Positions 1 to 7,700 of a DNA stretch of 29,490 bases are shown here, in pieces. The stretch comes from Burkholderiales bacterium (lineage in GTDB: Bacteria > Pseudomonadota > Gammaproteobacteria > Burkholderiales > JACMKV01), in NCBI GenBank assembly GCA_014379915.1, contig JACMKV010000022.1:1-29490 (forward strand). The letters are read 5' to 3'. A program made the translations under genes and the position numbers. Every line of letters begins with the position of its first letter. The stretch's first letter is position 1. The notes beneath the pieces were generated by a model that worked only from the letters and a program-made list of their open reading frames with translations, made no database searches and was not told where the DNA came from.

Positions 1-336
1 CCTTGAACACCCCGGCGATTGGGCAACCCGCGTCAGGGCCCGTGCTGGCGGGCTGGCTCGGCGGTCTGTTTACCGCGATTCCCGATTTCAAGGTCGATCT
101 CGTCAGCGTAAATCCGGTCAACGATCACGCGATCGCCGAGCAGGCCGTGATCAAGGGCACATGGACACAGCCCTTCCCCGCCCGGCCTGCTTGCGGGCGC
201 CAAACCGACCGGCAAATCGTTCGCTGTTCCGCTTGCCGCGTTCTAGGAATGGAAGGATGGCAAGATCACATCGGGTACGCATTATTTCGACCAGATGGCG
301 CTCCTGACCCAGATCGGTGTCATTCAGCAGAAGTAA
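1..336 (+). pseudogene. SnoaL-like / NTF2-fold protein remnant (5' end outside window)
   Basis: The translation resembles the small NTF2-fold SnoaL-like (polyketide cyclase family) proteins, with an early stretch containing GGLFTAIPDFKVDL and then GTWTQPF. Reading stays in one frame to about base 188. It must then shift by one base to continue as AGAKPTGKSFAVPLAAF, meets an in-frame TAG at 244-246, and continues as EWKDGKITSGTHYFDQM to a natural TAA at 334-336. One frameshift plus one nonsense codon in about 110 residues points to a dead gene rather than a single read error. The start lies left of the window, so length cannot be compared with the family. Family assignment is from recognised sequence style, not a search. 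It heads the decayed patch that extends to about 2431. Confidence 0.7.
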
Positions 337-434
337 GGCTTCATTGGATGGGCTGCGCGGCTCAGCCCTTCCTCGATCGAGAACGATGGGCGCAGAAGCC
401 GTGCCCATCCTATGCTGTATAAACGGAGACAACC

Positions 435-1187
435 ATGATCAAGCTCTATCAATTTGCATTCTCACACTATTGCGAAAAAGTGCGGTGGGCGCTCGATTTC
501 AAGGGCATTCCGTACACCGCGATCAATCTCTTGCCCGGTCTACACCTTAAACCGATTAGCAAGCTCGCGCCCAAAACCTGCATGCCGGTGTTGGTCGATG
601 GAAAAACGGCCGTGCAGGATTCGGCCGCGATCATCACTTATCTCGATAGAACGCATCCCGATCCCTTGTTGACGCCGCGCGATCCGCGAAAAGCGAAGGA
701 AGCGCTTGACTGGGAAAAATATTTCGACGAGGAAATCGGCGTCACCCTGCGGCTCTGGCTTTACTACCACACGCTTCCCGATCGCAGTCGCTCGATTAAA
801 TTATTCACGACTGACGCGCCCTGGTACGGGACGCCGCTGTACGCGGTCATTTTCCCCAAGGTTCGCGACGCGATGATGCAGATGTACAATATCAACGCGG
901 AAACGGCGAAAGATGCGCAAAGGCGCCTCGGGGCCGCGCTCGATAAACTCGACGATGTCTTGAAGGACCGCCGCTTCCTCGTTGGCGATCGTTTCTCACG
1001 GGCGGATCTAACCGCGCTACTGTCGCCCATGTGTCTGCCTACCGACAAAGAAGCGGAAGCGCTATTCCCCGAAGCCGTGTTTGCGGCGCGCAATCAACAC
1101 AAGGGGCGCCCCTATTTCGGCTGGGTGCGGAATATTTATGATAACTATCGGCAACCGATGGCTGCTGCCGTGAAGGCCGCCGCTTGA
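435..1187 (+). CDS. Glutathione S-transferase family protein
   Basis: A 250-residue protein with an N-terminal thioredoxin-like GST domain (about residues 1-78) and a longer all-helical C-terminal domain. The opening MIKLYQFAFSHYCEKVRWAL has the S-x-x-C-x-K-V-R arrangement seen in many bacterial GSTs. The cis-proline region MPVLVDG and the QDSAAIITYLD glutathione-binding loop follow, and FLVGDRFSRADLTA matches the conserved N-capping/DxxA region of the C-terminal domain. These enzymes are cytosolic and conjugate or reduce with glutathione; the substrate cannot be told. The ATG is preceded by GGAGACAACC, a good ribosome binding site. It is intact while both flanking genes are broken. It could act as a dehalogenase or isomerase-type GST instead of a detoxifying transferase. 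Confidence 0.9.
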   Translation: MIKLYQFAFSHYCEKVRWALDFKGIPYTAINLLPGLHLKPISKLAPKTCMPVLVDGKTAVQDSAAIITYLDRTHPDPLLTPRDPRKAKEALDWEKYFDEEIGVTLRLWLYYHTLPDRSRSIKLFTTDAPWYGTPLYAVIFPKVRDAMMQMYNINAETAKDAQRRLGAALDKLDDVLKDRRFLVGDRFSRADLTALLSPMCLPTDKEAEALFPEAVFAARNQHKGRPYFGWVRNIYDNYRQPMAAAVKAAA

Positions 1188-1227
1188 GAATCCGCGAAGT
1201 GCGAAGTTCAGTCGGCGCCGACCGGCG

Positions 1228-1814
1228 ATGAAGCTCTATATTCACCCGCACGCACCCAACCCAAACCGGGTGCGACTGTATCTTGCCGAGAAGCAAGCGG
1301 GCGGCGCCGTGATAGACCTGCCGCAGGTCAAAGTCGACCTTCGAAGCGGAGAGCAAAACAGTCCGGCGTTCCTCGCCCGCAATTCTTTCGGGGCGGTGCC
1401 GGTGCTCGAGCTCGACGATGGCTCCTATATCAACGAGTCGCTGACCATCACGAGTATCTCGAAGAGTGTTACCCCGAGCCTGTCATGATTGGCCGCACGG
1501 CTTTGGAGCGGGCGCGCGTGCGTGAGCTCGAGCGGATCGCCGAGCTGAGAGCGCTAAGACCTGTGACGCACGTCATCCACTCCACCAACTCGCCGCTCGG
1601 ATATCCGCCGAATCCCGGCATTGCGGCGCACTTTCAAAAGGAGCTTCCGATTGGCCTTCGTTTCCTTGATGAACGATTGTCCGATGGACGGCACTTCATC
1701 GCAGGCGAGCAACCCAGCATCGCCGATTGCACGCTCGCCGCCGCATTCAAGTTTGCCCGGTTTCTCTTCAGCCCGTTTCGGCTTGCCGTTGTAAACGAAA
1801 GCCGAGTTCCGTGA
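1228..1814 (+). pseudogene. Second glutathione S-transferase, frameshifted and 3'-truncated
   Basis: The first frame (1228 to about 1455) encodes a GST N-terminal domain: MKLYIHPHAPNPNRVRLYLA, then FGAVPVLELDDGSYINESLTIT. The expected continuation YLEECYPEPVMIGR lies in another frame, so about one base has been lost near 1455. That second frame runs through LRFLDERLSDGRHFIAGEQPSIADCTLAAAFKFARF, a typical GST C-terminal domain, to about base 1770. GST similarity then stops abruptly, and the remaining codons to the TGA at 1812-1814 read backwards through a different dead gene. The last helices of the fold are therefore missing. It is not closely similar to the intact GST upstream, so it does not look like a recent tandem duplicate. 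Confidence 0.8.
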
Positions 1815-2431
1815 GATGACGAACAGCCCTGGCAGCTGCGACAGCTCGGTTGTCAAATCCTCGGTGATGCCATCGGCGAAATATTCCTGTTCGGGGTCCG
1901 AACTCATGTTGACGAACAGCAGCACGACGAGCGAGGGCTTGTCGACGATCGGCTCCAGCCGGGTCAATGCTCCTTGAGGTTCTCCCCCCTTGGGAAAAGG
2001 GGGGTTAGGGGGGATTTGCGGTGTGGGCTGATGCCGCGCCGGTTGAGATTTCACTGCCTCGCGCTGCGCCTGCTCTTCGCACGTTATTCGAATTGCCTAA
2101 CCACCTTTCGGCAGCTCAAAACGCAGAGGATCGGCGCGTCCATCGCCGTCGTAATACTCGCGCAGCTTCGCCCGCAACTGCCCAGCTTGCACACGCACGA
2201 TCGCATCCGTCTCCGGATCGAAATCCGGCGCGCGACTCGAAGACTTCGACCGCTATGGTGTAGCCCTTGATCTGCTCGCCGCGCCCGGCCAAAGTCTGCT
2301 CGACAAGATAGCGCAGAAAGCGGCTTTAGGCGTTCCGCCTGCGCGAACATCGGGCTCGCCAGCATACGTTCCAGACAGGCGCGAACGTCGGCTTCGCCTG
2401 GCTTTAAACTCGCGATCGGTGGCAGCGCCAT
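1775..2431 (-). pseudogene. Remnant of an adenylate-cyclase-like / TolB-domain signalling protein
   Basis: Read on the minus strand from an ATG at 2431, this gives ADVRACLERMLASPMFAQAERLK. After a frameshift it reads RFLRYLVEQTLAGRGEQIKG and, after another, FDPETDAIVRVQAGQLRAKL, then FELPKGG followed by an in-frame TAG where the family has GY. It resumes with AIRITCEEQAQREAV and then KPSLVVLLFVNMSSDPEQEY and FADGITEDLTTELSQLPGLF, the TolB-like segment common in large cyclase/TPR proteins. Similarity ends at VYNGKP near 1780. The rest of the protein (rest of the TolB-like domain, TPR repeats) is absent. A G/C-rich palindromic element (1983-2017) sits inside it. The family call rests on memory of this well-known motif order. 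Confidence 0.75.
1983..2017. repeat. Short C/G-rich palindromic element, partial copy
   Basis: A hairpin with CCCCCCTT and AAGGGGGG arms is followed by TTAGGGGGGATTT. Its reverse complement begins AAATCCCCCCTAACCCCCC, like one end of the larger element at 26841-26937 inside lnt. The left AAATCCCCCC arm expected of a full copy is absent here, so this looks like a half or degraded copy. It lies within the signalling pseudogene. Confidence 0.65.
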
Positions 2432-2635
2432 AGCTTTTCGGCATGAAAAAAGATGCGCTTGCAAGCGTAGCACGCTCCGCGGGCGCGGCAAACGGCGGCA
2501 GCCCAGCGTGAAGTGTTTGAGGCATCGGGCTTATTTGCGCATCGAAACATTTCTGTAACTTGTCTGTGATAGCTTGCTGCAAAGCTTTTGCAAGCCCACA
2601 AAACCAATCTGTCCGCTCATCCAAAGGGGGAAAAC

Positions 2636-4192
2636 ATGTTGCGATTTGCCTGCGCGACCGCACTAGGCGCGCTTCTCGTTCTGTCCACAGCGGCGAGCAA
2701 CGCCGAACCCACATTCGTCAATGGTTTAGTGATTCCAGGAGATTCGGTTGATAAAACCGGTGTGGCGAGCGCAAACGGCGGGCGGGTGGGCTTCTTCTCC
2801 GACATCTACTACGACCCCAGGGAGCAACAATGGTGGGCCTTGTCCGATCGCGGGCCTGGCGGCGGCGTGCTGGCGTATGAGACGCGCGTGCAGCGATTCA
2901 AGATTGATATCGATCGGAAAACTGGCGCGATCTCGAAGTTCAAGGTGCAAAAGACAATCAAGTTCAGCGACCCTAAAGGTCTGCTGACGCCGCCGAGCAA
3001 GGCGGATCTCGATAATCCGCAAGCGTTGAATGGGTTGAATCCGGCCGAGCTGAACGGCAACGCAGCAGTCCTCGGCCGCAGCTTCGATCCAGAGGGCCTC
3101 GTCGTTAGCCCGATCAACGGTCATTTCATCGTCTCGGACGAGTATGGTCCTTCGGTCTACGAATTCAACCGCAAAGGCGTATTGGTCAAGGTGTTCGAAA
3201 CGCCGGCTAATCTCCTCCCGCGGCTGCAGGTCGCGCCGGGCAATCCGGGTGATCTCGATTTCGTCGCCGGGCGCGCCGATGACGGCATCTTTTTCGGCCG
3301 TCAGGACAACCGCGGCTTCGAAGGCATCGCCGTTTCGCCGGACGGCAAAAAGCTTTTCGCCGTGCTGCAGGACCCGCTGATCAACGAACCCGACGAACCC
3401 AAACCGAACGACGGGCGCGACGGCCGCAATGTTCGCATCGTCGAATTCAACAGCGATCGGTACAGCGCCGGCTACGGTGAGAGCACAGCGCAATACGCGT
3501 ATCAGCTTGAAGCGCAAGCAGACATTGCCGCGCGCATCAAAGCTCAGGGCGGCAGCGCGTCGGCAACCGATCCGCGTCAGGGTCGCAACATCGGGCTATC
3601 GGCGATCGTCGCGCTCAACGATCATGAATTCCTCGTCATCGAACGCGACAACCGCGGGCTCGGAGTGGACGATCCGGAAGGCAAGATGGTGGTCGGCTCG
3701 AAGCGCGTTTATAAAATCGACATCAGCGACGCGACTGACGTGAGTACTCTCGTGTTACCCGGCAGCGATCTCGCGGGGGCTGGGATCATTCCCGTCACGA
3801 AGTCGGGCGTGTTCATCGATTTCACCGAAGACACTGTGCTTCCCAACGGGAAGCAGCCCGAAAAATGGGAAGGGCTCGCGATTGGTCCGCGCTTGAGCGA
3901 TGGCGCTCGCCTGATTCTCGCCGGCAACGACAACGACTTCTCGGTGACGCAAAACGGCAGCAACGTGCAGTTCGACGTTTACGTCGACTTCAGAGGGAGC
4001 AGCGTGCAGCGCGATATCGATCAACCGACGAAGTTGAACGGCGTCGAAGTCGGCCCCGTGCCGAATGGGTATGTGCTGATTCCGGGCGTGCTGCATGCGT
4101 ACAAGGCGTCCGCTGATGATCTGGCGGGATATGTCGCACCGGGTAAGCGGGGACGGGAGTGCAAGCGGTGCGAAGAAGATTCGGACGACTGA
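2636..4192 (+). CDS. Secreted phytase-like esterase family protein
   Basis: A 518-residue protein with a clear signal peptide (residues 1-23, MLRFACATALGALLVLSTAA core, cleavage after SNA). The mature part resembles the 'esterase-like activity of phytase' (phytase-like beta-propeller) family. Supporting motifs are WWALSDRGPGGG, SFDPEGLVVSPINGHFIVSDEYGPS, DNRGFEGIAVSPDGKKLFAVLQ, HEFLVIERDNRGLG and KWEGLAIGPRL. It probably acts in the periplasm on a phosphoester or ester; the substrate is not evident. The ATG at 2636 was chosen because AAAGGGGGAAAAC lies just upstream and because it starts the signal peptide; an in-frame start 48 bases earlier has neither. The C-terminus is charged (GKRGRECKRCEEDSDD). 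It converges with bcp, with a nested inverted repeat between them. Confidence 0.85.
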   Translation: MLRFACATALGALLVLSTAASNAEPTFVNGLVIPGDSVDKTGVASANGGRVGFFSDIYYDPREQQWWALSDRGPGGGVLAYETRVQRFKIDIDRKTGAISKFKVQKTIKFSDPKGLLTPPSKADLDNPQALNGLNPAELNGNAAVLGRSFDPEGLVVSPINGHFIVSDEYGPSVYEFNRKGVLVKVFETPANLLPRLQVAPGNPGDLDFVAGRADDGIFFGRQDNRGFEGIAVSPDGKKLFAVLQDPLINEPDEPKPNDGRDGRNVRIVEFNSDRYSAGYGESTAQYAYQLEAQADIAARIKAQGGSASATDPRQGRNIGLSAIVALNDHEFLVIERDNRGLGVDDPEGKMVVGSKRVYKIDISDATDVSTLVLPGSDLAGAGIIPVTKSGVFIDFTEDTVLPNGKQPEKWEGLAIGPRLSDGARLILAGNDNDFSVTQNGSNVQFDVYVDFRGSSVQRDIDQPTKLNGVEVGPVPNGYVLIPGVLHAYKASADDLAGYVAPGKRGRECKRCEEDSDD

Positions 4193-4237
4193 TGCGCGAC
4201 GACTAATGCGAGGGCAGTGGCTGCGGCAGGGACCCAA

Positions 4238-4296
4238 GTGTCTTGTGGACGCCGCCTGGATTCCCCGCCCGCGCGGGAATGACAGCTAGTAGACAC
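4238..4296. repeat. Nested inverted repeat between convergent genes
   Basis: The core is ATTCCC (4260-4265) and GGGAAT (4275-4280) around a nine-base GC centre. This resembles the widespread CTGGATTCCCGC...GCGGGAATGAC intergenic repeats of proteobacteria. Outer arms GTGTCT (4238-4243) and AGACAC (4291-4296) enclose it. It sits between the 3' ends of the phytase-like gene and bcp, so its hairpin might also help end transcription from either side, although no strong T-run follows. Confidence 0.55.
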
Positions 4297-4312
4297 GGTC
4301 GGCGGATAACCT

Positions 4313-4768
4313 TTACAGCGATTTGACGAACTCAAGCACTTCCGCCGCGTGTCCGGGGACTTTTACGCCGCGCCATTCACGTCGCACAATGCCCTTGCTA
4401 TCGATCAAGAACGTGCTGCGCTCGATCCCGCGCACTTGTTTACCGTACATATTCTTCATCTCGATGATGTCGAAAGCTTTGCAAGCAGCTTCGTCCTGAT
4501 CGCTCAGTAGTTCGAACGGAAATTCCATTTTGGCCTTGAAGCTTTCGTGTGATTTCAGACTGTCGCGCGAGATGCCGTAGATTTCGCAGCCGAGTCTTTC
4601 GAATTGTGGAGAGAGGTCGCGGAATTGCTGCCCTTCGGTGGTGCAGCCGGGCGTGTTGTCCTTCGGGTAAAAGTATAGGACCGTGGTGCGGCCGCGCAGA
4701 TCGGCCAACCGGATGGTCTTGCCGCCGGTTGCGGGCAATTCGATGTTGGGGACGGATTTGTTAAGCAT
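4313..4768 (-). CDS. bcp: Bcp/PrxQ-type thiol peroxidase
   Basis: A 151-residue cytosolic peroxiredoxin that reduces hydrogen peroxide and organic hydroperoxides. YFYPKDNTPGCTTEGQQFRD carries the peroxidatic Cys42 with the usual Pro and Thr around it. The conserved Arg of the active site is in the RGIERSTFLID segment, and the length is normal for the family. Cys five residues after the peroxidatic one, which serves as the resolving cysteine in E. coli Bcp, is replaced by Gln47. Other cysteines occur in RLGCEIYG and EAACKAFD, so resolution must use one of these or an external thiol. The start at 4768 has AAAAGGAGCACC directly before it. An upstream in-frame start would add 23 residues that overlap the rsmE end and look unrelated. 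Confidence 0.93.
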   Translation of the reverse strand: MLNKSVPNIELPATGGKTIRLADLRGRTTVLYFYPKDNTPGCTTEGQQFRDLSPQFERLGCEIYGISRDSLKSHESFKAKMEFPFELLSDQDEAACKAFDIIEMKNMYGKQVRGIERSTFLIDSKGIVRREWRGVKVPGHAAEVLEFVKSL

Positions 4769-4830
4769 GGTGCTCCTTTTGTCGCGCTCCTTTCGATGTC
4801 GTTCGTTATCAGCCGCTATAATCGCTTTGC

Positions 4831-5586
4831 TCACCAATCTCCATATAAGGCCTGCATTGCGGCAAGCGCGGCAGCGCCCGCGGTTTCGGTGCGCAGAATG
4901 CGCGGGCCCAGGGAAACCGGAACAAACCCGGCTGTCGCTGCGGCTCGCGCTTCGTCGTCCGAGAAGCCGCCTTCCGGGCCGACCAGAACCGTCAGCTTTT
5001 GATCCGGAGGCGGCGGATCACGCAAGCTCGCTTCCGCATCCGGTAGCAGCAGCAGGCGCAATTCGGCGGCGGCAGCGGATCGCGTAGCCTGGTCTTTCAG
5101 CTGGCCTAACCAATCGGGCAGCGCGGCTACCGCGGCGACTTCGGGAAGCCGATTACGTCCGCACTGTTCGCAGGACGCGATCACGATATTCTGCCAATGC
5201 AGCGCGCGTTTGGCGGCGCGTCCGGCATCGAGCCGCACCACACTGCGGCTGGTCGTCAGCGGTTGTATGCGCGCTGCGCCGAGTTCGACGGCTTTCTGCA
5301 CGACCCAATCCATTTTTTCCGCATTCAGCACGGCTTGCGCGAGCGTGATGGCGAGCGGCGATTCGCGCTCGACAGCGCGGAATTCAAGATCGCCGACGAC
5401 GACCGCATCTTTGCCGCAGTGCGTGACTGTCGCCGTAAACTCGCCGCCGCGGCCGTTGAACAGAACCAGACGATCGCCGGTCTGCACGCGCAGCGCCTTG
5501 AGTGCGTGATGGGCGGCGGCAGCCGGCAGCCGGATGTTAGCTCCAACTTCGATATCGGTCGGGCAATAGAAGCGGGTAAGCGCCAT
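4831..5586 (-). CDS. rsmE: 16S rRNA m3U1498 methyltransferase RsmE
   Basis: A 251-residue SPOUT-class methyltransferase that methylates N3 of U1498 in 16S rRNA using S-adenosylmethionine. The N-terminal PUA-like part has HHALKALRVQTGDRLVLFNG. The catalytic trefoil-knot part has LAQAVLNAEKMDWVVQKAVE, ELGAARIQPL, and the C-terminal knot motifs LTVLVGPEGGFSDDEARAA and SLGPRILRTETAGAAALAAM, all hallmark RsmE sequences. The start at 5586 (MALTRFYCP) was chosen because family members begin right before this strand; a longer frame upstream is arginine/proline-rich and reads through the divergent promoter region. No strong Shine-Dalgarno is visible. bcp lies 62 bases downstream on the same strand, so the two may be co-transcribed. 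Confidence 0.93.
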   Translation of the reverse strand: MALTRFYCPTDIEVGANIRLPAAAAHHALKALRVQTGDRLVLFNGRGGEFTATVTHCGKDAVVVGDLEFRAVERESPLAITLAQAVLNAEKMDWVVQKAVELGAARIQPLTTSRSVVRLDAGRAAKRALHWQNIVIASCEQCGRNRLPEVAAVAALPDWLGQLKDQATRSAAAAELRLLLLPDAEASLRDPPPPDQKLTVLVGPEGGFSDDEARAAATAGFVPVSLGPRILRTETAGAAALAAMQALYGDW

Positions 5587-5660
5587 GTGTGTGATAAGAG
5601 GCGGGGTGGCGGACAAGGACGGTGGGCGAGGACGGCGCGGCGCGGGGAGGCGATCGTGCA

Positions 5661-5670
5661 TGATATTATA
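5661..5670. promoter_or_regulatory. Possible divergent -10 elements between rsmE and the redoxin gene
   Basis: The plus strand reads TGATATTAT, an extended -10 (TGn then TATTAT) about 40 bases before the redoxin start. The overlapping minus-strand reading is TATAAT, a consensus -10 about 79 bases before the rsmE start. No convincing -35 was found on either side, so this is tentative. Confidence 0.35.
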
Positions 5671-5709
5671 TTGCCCGCGTCGTTTCCCACGCCGCGCCTG
5701 CAAACAAAC

Positions 5710-6264
5710 ATGAGCGAATCCTCCCCAATCTGCGCGTTTGGCTCGCGAGCCCCCGAGTTCGATTTACCCGGCACCGACGGCAAGCGCTACCGCCTCGGCG
5801 ATGCGCGCGGCAAGAATGGTCTTGTCGTCATGTTCATCTGCAATCACTGCCCTTACGTCAAAGCGGCGCGGACGCGCCTGGTCCGCGATTGCGCCGAACT
5901 GCTTGAGCATGGCATAGGCGCAATCGCCATCTCGTCGAACGACGTCGCCGATTATCCGGAGGATTCATTCGACAACATGCGGCGGGTCGCCGAACAGTTT
6001 GCGTTTCCATTTCCCTACGTGTGGGATGAATCGCAAGCAGTCGCGAAAGCTTATGGCGCAGTCTGCACGCCCGATTTCTTCGGCTTCAATGCCGATCTCG
6101 AACTGCAATACCGCGGCCGCCTCGATTCTTCAGGGAAAAGTGAAAGCGCCGGCGCGCGCCGCGAATTGTTCGACGCCATGCTGCAAATCGCACAGACAGG
6201 CCGTGGTCCGACGGCGCAGATCCCGAGCATCGGCTGCTCGATCAAATGGAAACGCGACGCATGA
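5710..6264 (+). CDS. Thioredoxin-fold redoxin family protein
   Basis: A 184-residue protein of the AhpC/TSA-redoxin superfamily. After SRAPEFDLPGTDGKRYRLGD comes MFICNHCPYVKAA, with a Cys44-x-x-Cys47 pair in the position of the thioredoxin/peroxiredoxin active site. GAIAISSNDVADYPEDSFD and GAVCTPDFFGFN (cis-Pro loop) follow. These are typical of a widespread bacterial 'thioredoxin family protein' group whose partner is not defined. There is no signal peptide, so it is predicted to be cytosolic. The start at 5710 was chosen because the long upstream frame is simply antisense to rsmE. Its stop overlaps the next gene's ATG in an ATGA, so the two are likely translated together. Confidence 0.85.
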   Translation: MSESSPICAFGSRAPEFDLPGTDGKRYRLGDARGKNGLVVMFICNHCPYVKAARTRLVRDCAELLEHGIGAIAISSNDVADYPEDSFDNMRRVAEQFAFPFPYVWDESQAVAKAYGAVCTPDFFGFNADLELQYRGRLDSSGKSESAGARRELFDAMLQIAQTGRGPTAQIPSIGCSIKWKRDA

Positions 6265-7088
6265 TCGAGCCGGTGATGCTGCCGGCCGAGGAAATGCTCG
6301 AACCTGTAATCGCCGTTGTCAAGGCGGTCGCCGCCGCCGAAATCATGCCGCGCTATCTGCGCGTCGCCCACAAGCGCAAGACGGACGGCAGCCTGTACAC
6401 CGAAGCCGACATTGCTGCGCAGGAAGCGCTGTCGCGGAAGCTGCGCGAAATCTACGACGGCGCGATGATCGGCGAAGAAATGACGCGGCTCGAACAGGCC
6501 GAACAATGGCTGGCCGGCGACGCCGGCTTGTGGTGCGTCGACCCCATCGATGGCACGTCGAATTTCGTCAACGGTTTGCCGTACTTCGCGGTTTCGGTCG
6601 CGCTGATGCAACACGGCCGAAGCATACTCGGCGTGGTCTACGATCCCGTTGCGGACGAAGTGTTTTATGCCGCGCAAGGCTGCGGCGCCTGGCTGAACGG
6701 CGAACCGCTGCCGATCAAGGATCGCGCGCCGGCATTGCGCGAGGCGATGGCGAGCGTCGACTTCAAACGATTGACGCCGAAGCTCGCCGAGCATCTGGCT
6801 ACCGAACCGCCGTATTCGTCGGCGCGCAACTACGGCGCCAGCACGCTCGAATGGTGCTACACGGCGGCGGGCCGCTTCGATCTTTATCTGCACGGCGGCC
6901 AAAAGCTGTGGGATTACGCGGCCGGCTCGCTGATTCTGAAGGAGGCCGGCGGCTCGATGTGCACCTTGAATCGCGACGATTTCTGGGCAGGCCGGCTTTG
7001 GCAGCGCTCCGTGATCGCGGCGCTCGATCCCGATCTGTTTGTCGCCTGGAAAGCCTGGCTGCGCGCTTTTCATTGCCGGTCCGATTGA
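6261..7088 (+). CDS. Inositol-monophosphatase-family phosphatase
   Basis: A 275-residue Mg2+-dependent phosphatase of the FIG/IMPase superfamily. Metal-binding motifs are all present: the GEE motif (Glu72/73), WCVDPIDGTSNFVNG (Asp94, Asp97) and LWDYAAGSLILKEAGG (Asp218). Members dephosphorylate inositol-1-phosphate, histidinol phosphate, 3'-phosphoadenosine phosphates or sugar bisphosphates; sequence alone does not decide which. The IDGTSNFVNGLPYFAVSVAL loop leans toward inositol/histidinol-phosphate phosphatases. The start at 6261 overlaps the redoxin stop as ATGA, with GGAAAC upstream. An alternative ATG at 6246 would add five residues. Pairing with the redoxin gene suggests a two-gene transcript. 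Confidence 0.87.
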   Translation: MIEPVMLPAEEMLEPVIAVVKAVAAAEIMPRYLRVAHKRKTDGSLYTEADIAAQEALSRKLREIYDGAMIGEEMTRLEQAEQWLAGDAGLWCVDPIDGTSNFVNGLPYFAVSVALMQHGRSILGVVYDPVADEVFYAAQGCGAWLNGEPLPIKDRAPALREAMASVDFKRLTPKLAEHLATEPPYSSARNYGASTLEWCYTAAGRFDLYLHGGQKLWDYAAGSLILKEAGGSMCTLNRDDFWAGRLWQRSVIAALDPDLFVAWKAWLRAFHCRSD

Positions 7089-7140
7089 ACGTCGCACCCA
7101 GCATGCATTCTGAGCGCTGACCAACGACGACGAGAACAAC

Positions 7141-7386
7141 ATGACGTCGTCGCTGCTGGCGAAACGATGGGCGCGCACACAAGGTCCTTGCGCTGATCAA
7201 GCGCATCGCCTATGTCGATCTCGTGCAAAGCGGGCAGATCGAGTGGTACCGCTGCTGTATTCATTCATCACGAAGGACGCTGCGCTTTACGCTTACGACA
7301 AGGCGATTTTCATCACGGTGATCAGCGGCCTCGCGATGACGCTGGTGTCGCGCAAGCGCAGCCGCGAGCTGCAGGTGCGGGACTAA
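7141..7386 (+). pseudogene. Small frameshifted membrane-protein remnant
   Basis: One frame encodes a plausible end, SFITKDAALYAYDKAIF then ITVISGLAMTLVSRKRSRELQVRD with one hydrophobic segment, stopping at 7386. Before about 7245 the coding-like sequence lies in another frame, KVLALIKRIAYVDLVQSGQIE, with the same strong G/C preference at third positions. The simplest reading is a small gene broken by a frameshift. If instead the ATG at 7141 is used directly, an 81-residue protein results whose first half looks like out-of-frame sequence. No family is recognised. Confidence 0.4.
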
Positions 7387-7700
7387 GGACTAAACAGCTA
7401 ACGTCCACGCGCCGTGTCCGCGCGCCAGCGATGCGTTCAGGAAACTTACAAGGTGACGCATTTCGTCACAAAACGCGCTTGCACGATAGGCTGGAGAGCA
7501 TGACTTCACTAAAGCGCACAAAAACGTTTTCCCGCGGTTATGACTTGATTCGCGCCGGACTGCGCCCTCGGCGCCGTTTTTTTCCGGTGAATGGCATATC
7601 TATTGCGTTTCGGTCCTCGCCGCGCCGGAAGCTCAGCGTCGGCACCGCACAATCCGAATGGCAGCTTTGTAGCGCCACTGCATTATTCAACGGAGGCAAC
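7387..7700. other. Non-coding leader region of the binding-protein gene
   Basis: These 314 bases have no convincing gene, no repeat and no strong sigma-70 pair that I can see. Codons read in frame with the downstream protein are arginine-rich and unlike a signal peptide, so they are taken as leader. A promoter for the binding-protein gene should lie here. Confidence 0.4.

Noticed and set aside
435..1814. Tandem duplication of the two GST genes
   Set aside because: The N-terminal motifs differ (SHYCEKVRWAL versus HAPNPNRVRLYL), so they are different GST subfamilies rather than a recent duplicate pair.
5197..5709. Long N-terminal extension of the redoxin gene
   Set aside because: It is antisense to rsmE, lacks a ribosome binding site, and the redoxin fold starts at MSESSP (5710) with a plausible -10 upstream.
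6051..7178. 375-residue minus-strand frame opposite the inositol-monophosphatase gene
   Set aside because: The plus strand encodes a complete recognisable enzyme with metal motifs; the minus frame shows no family features.
7212..7700. N-terminal extension of the binding-protein gene
   Set aside because: The extension is Arg/Ser-rich, while GTG 7701 has a strong ribosome binding site and begins a normal signal peptide.
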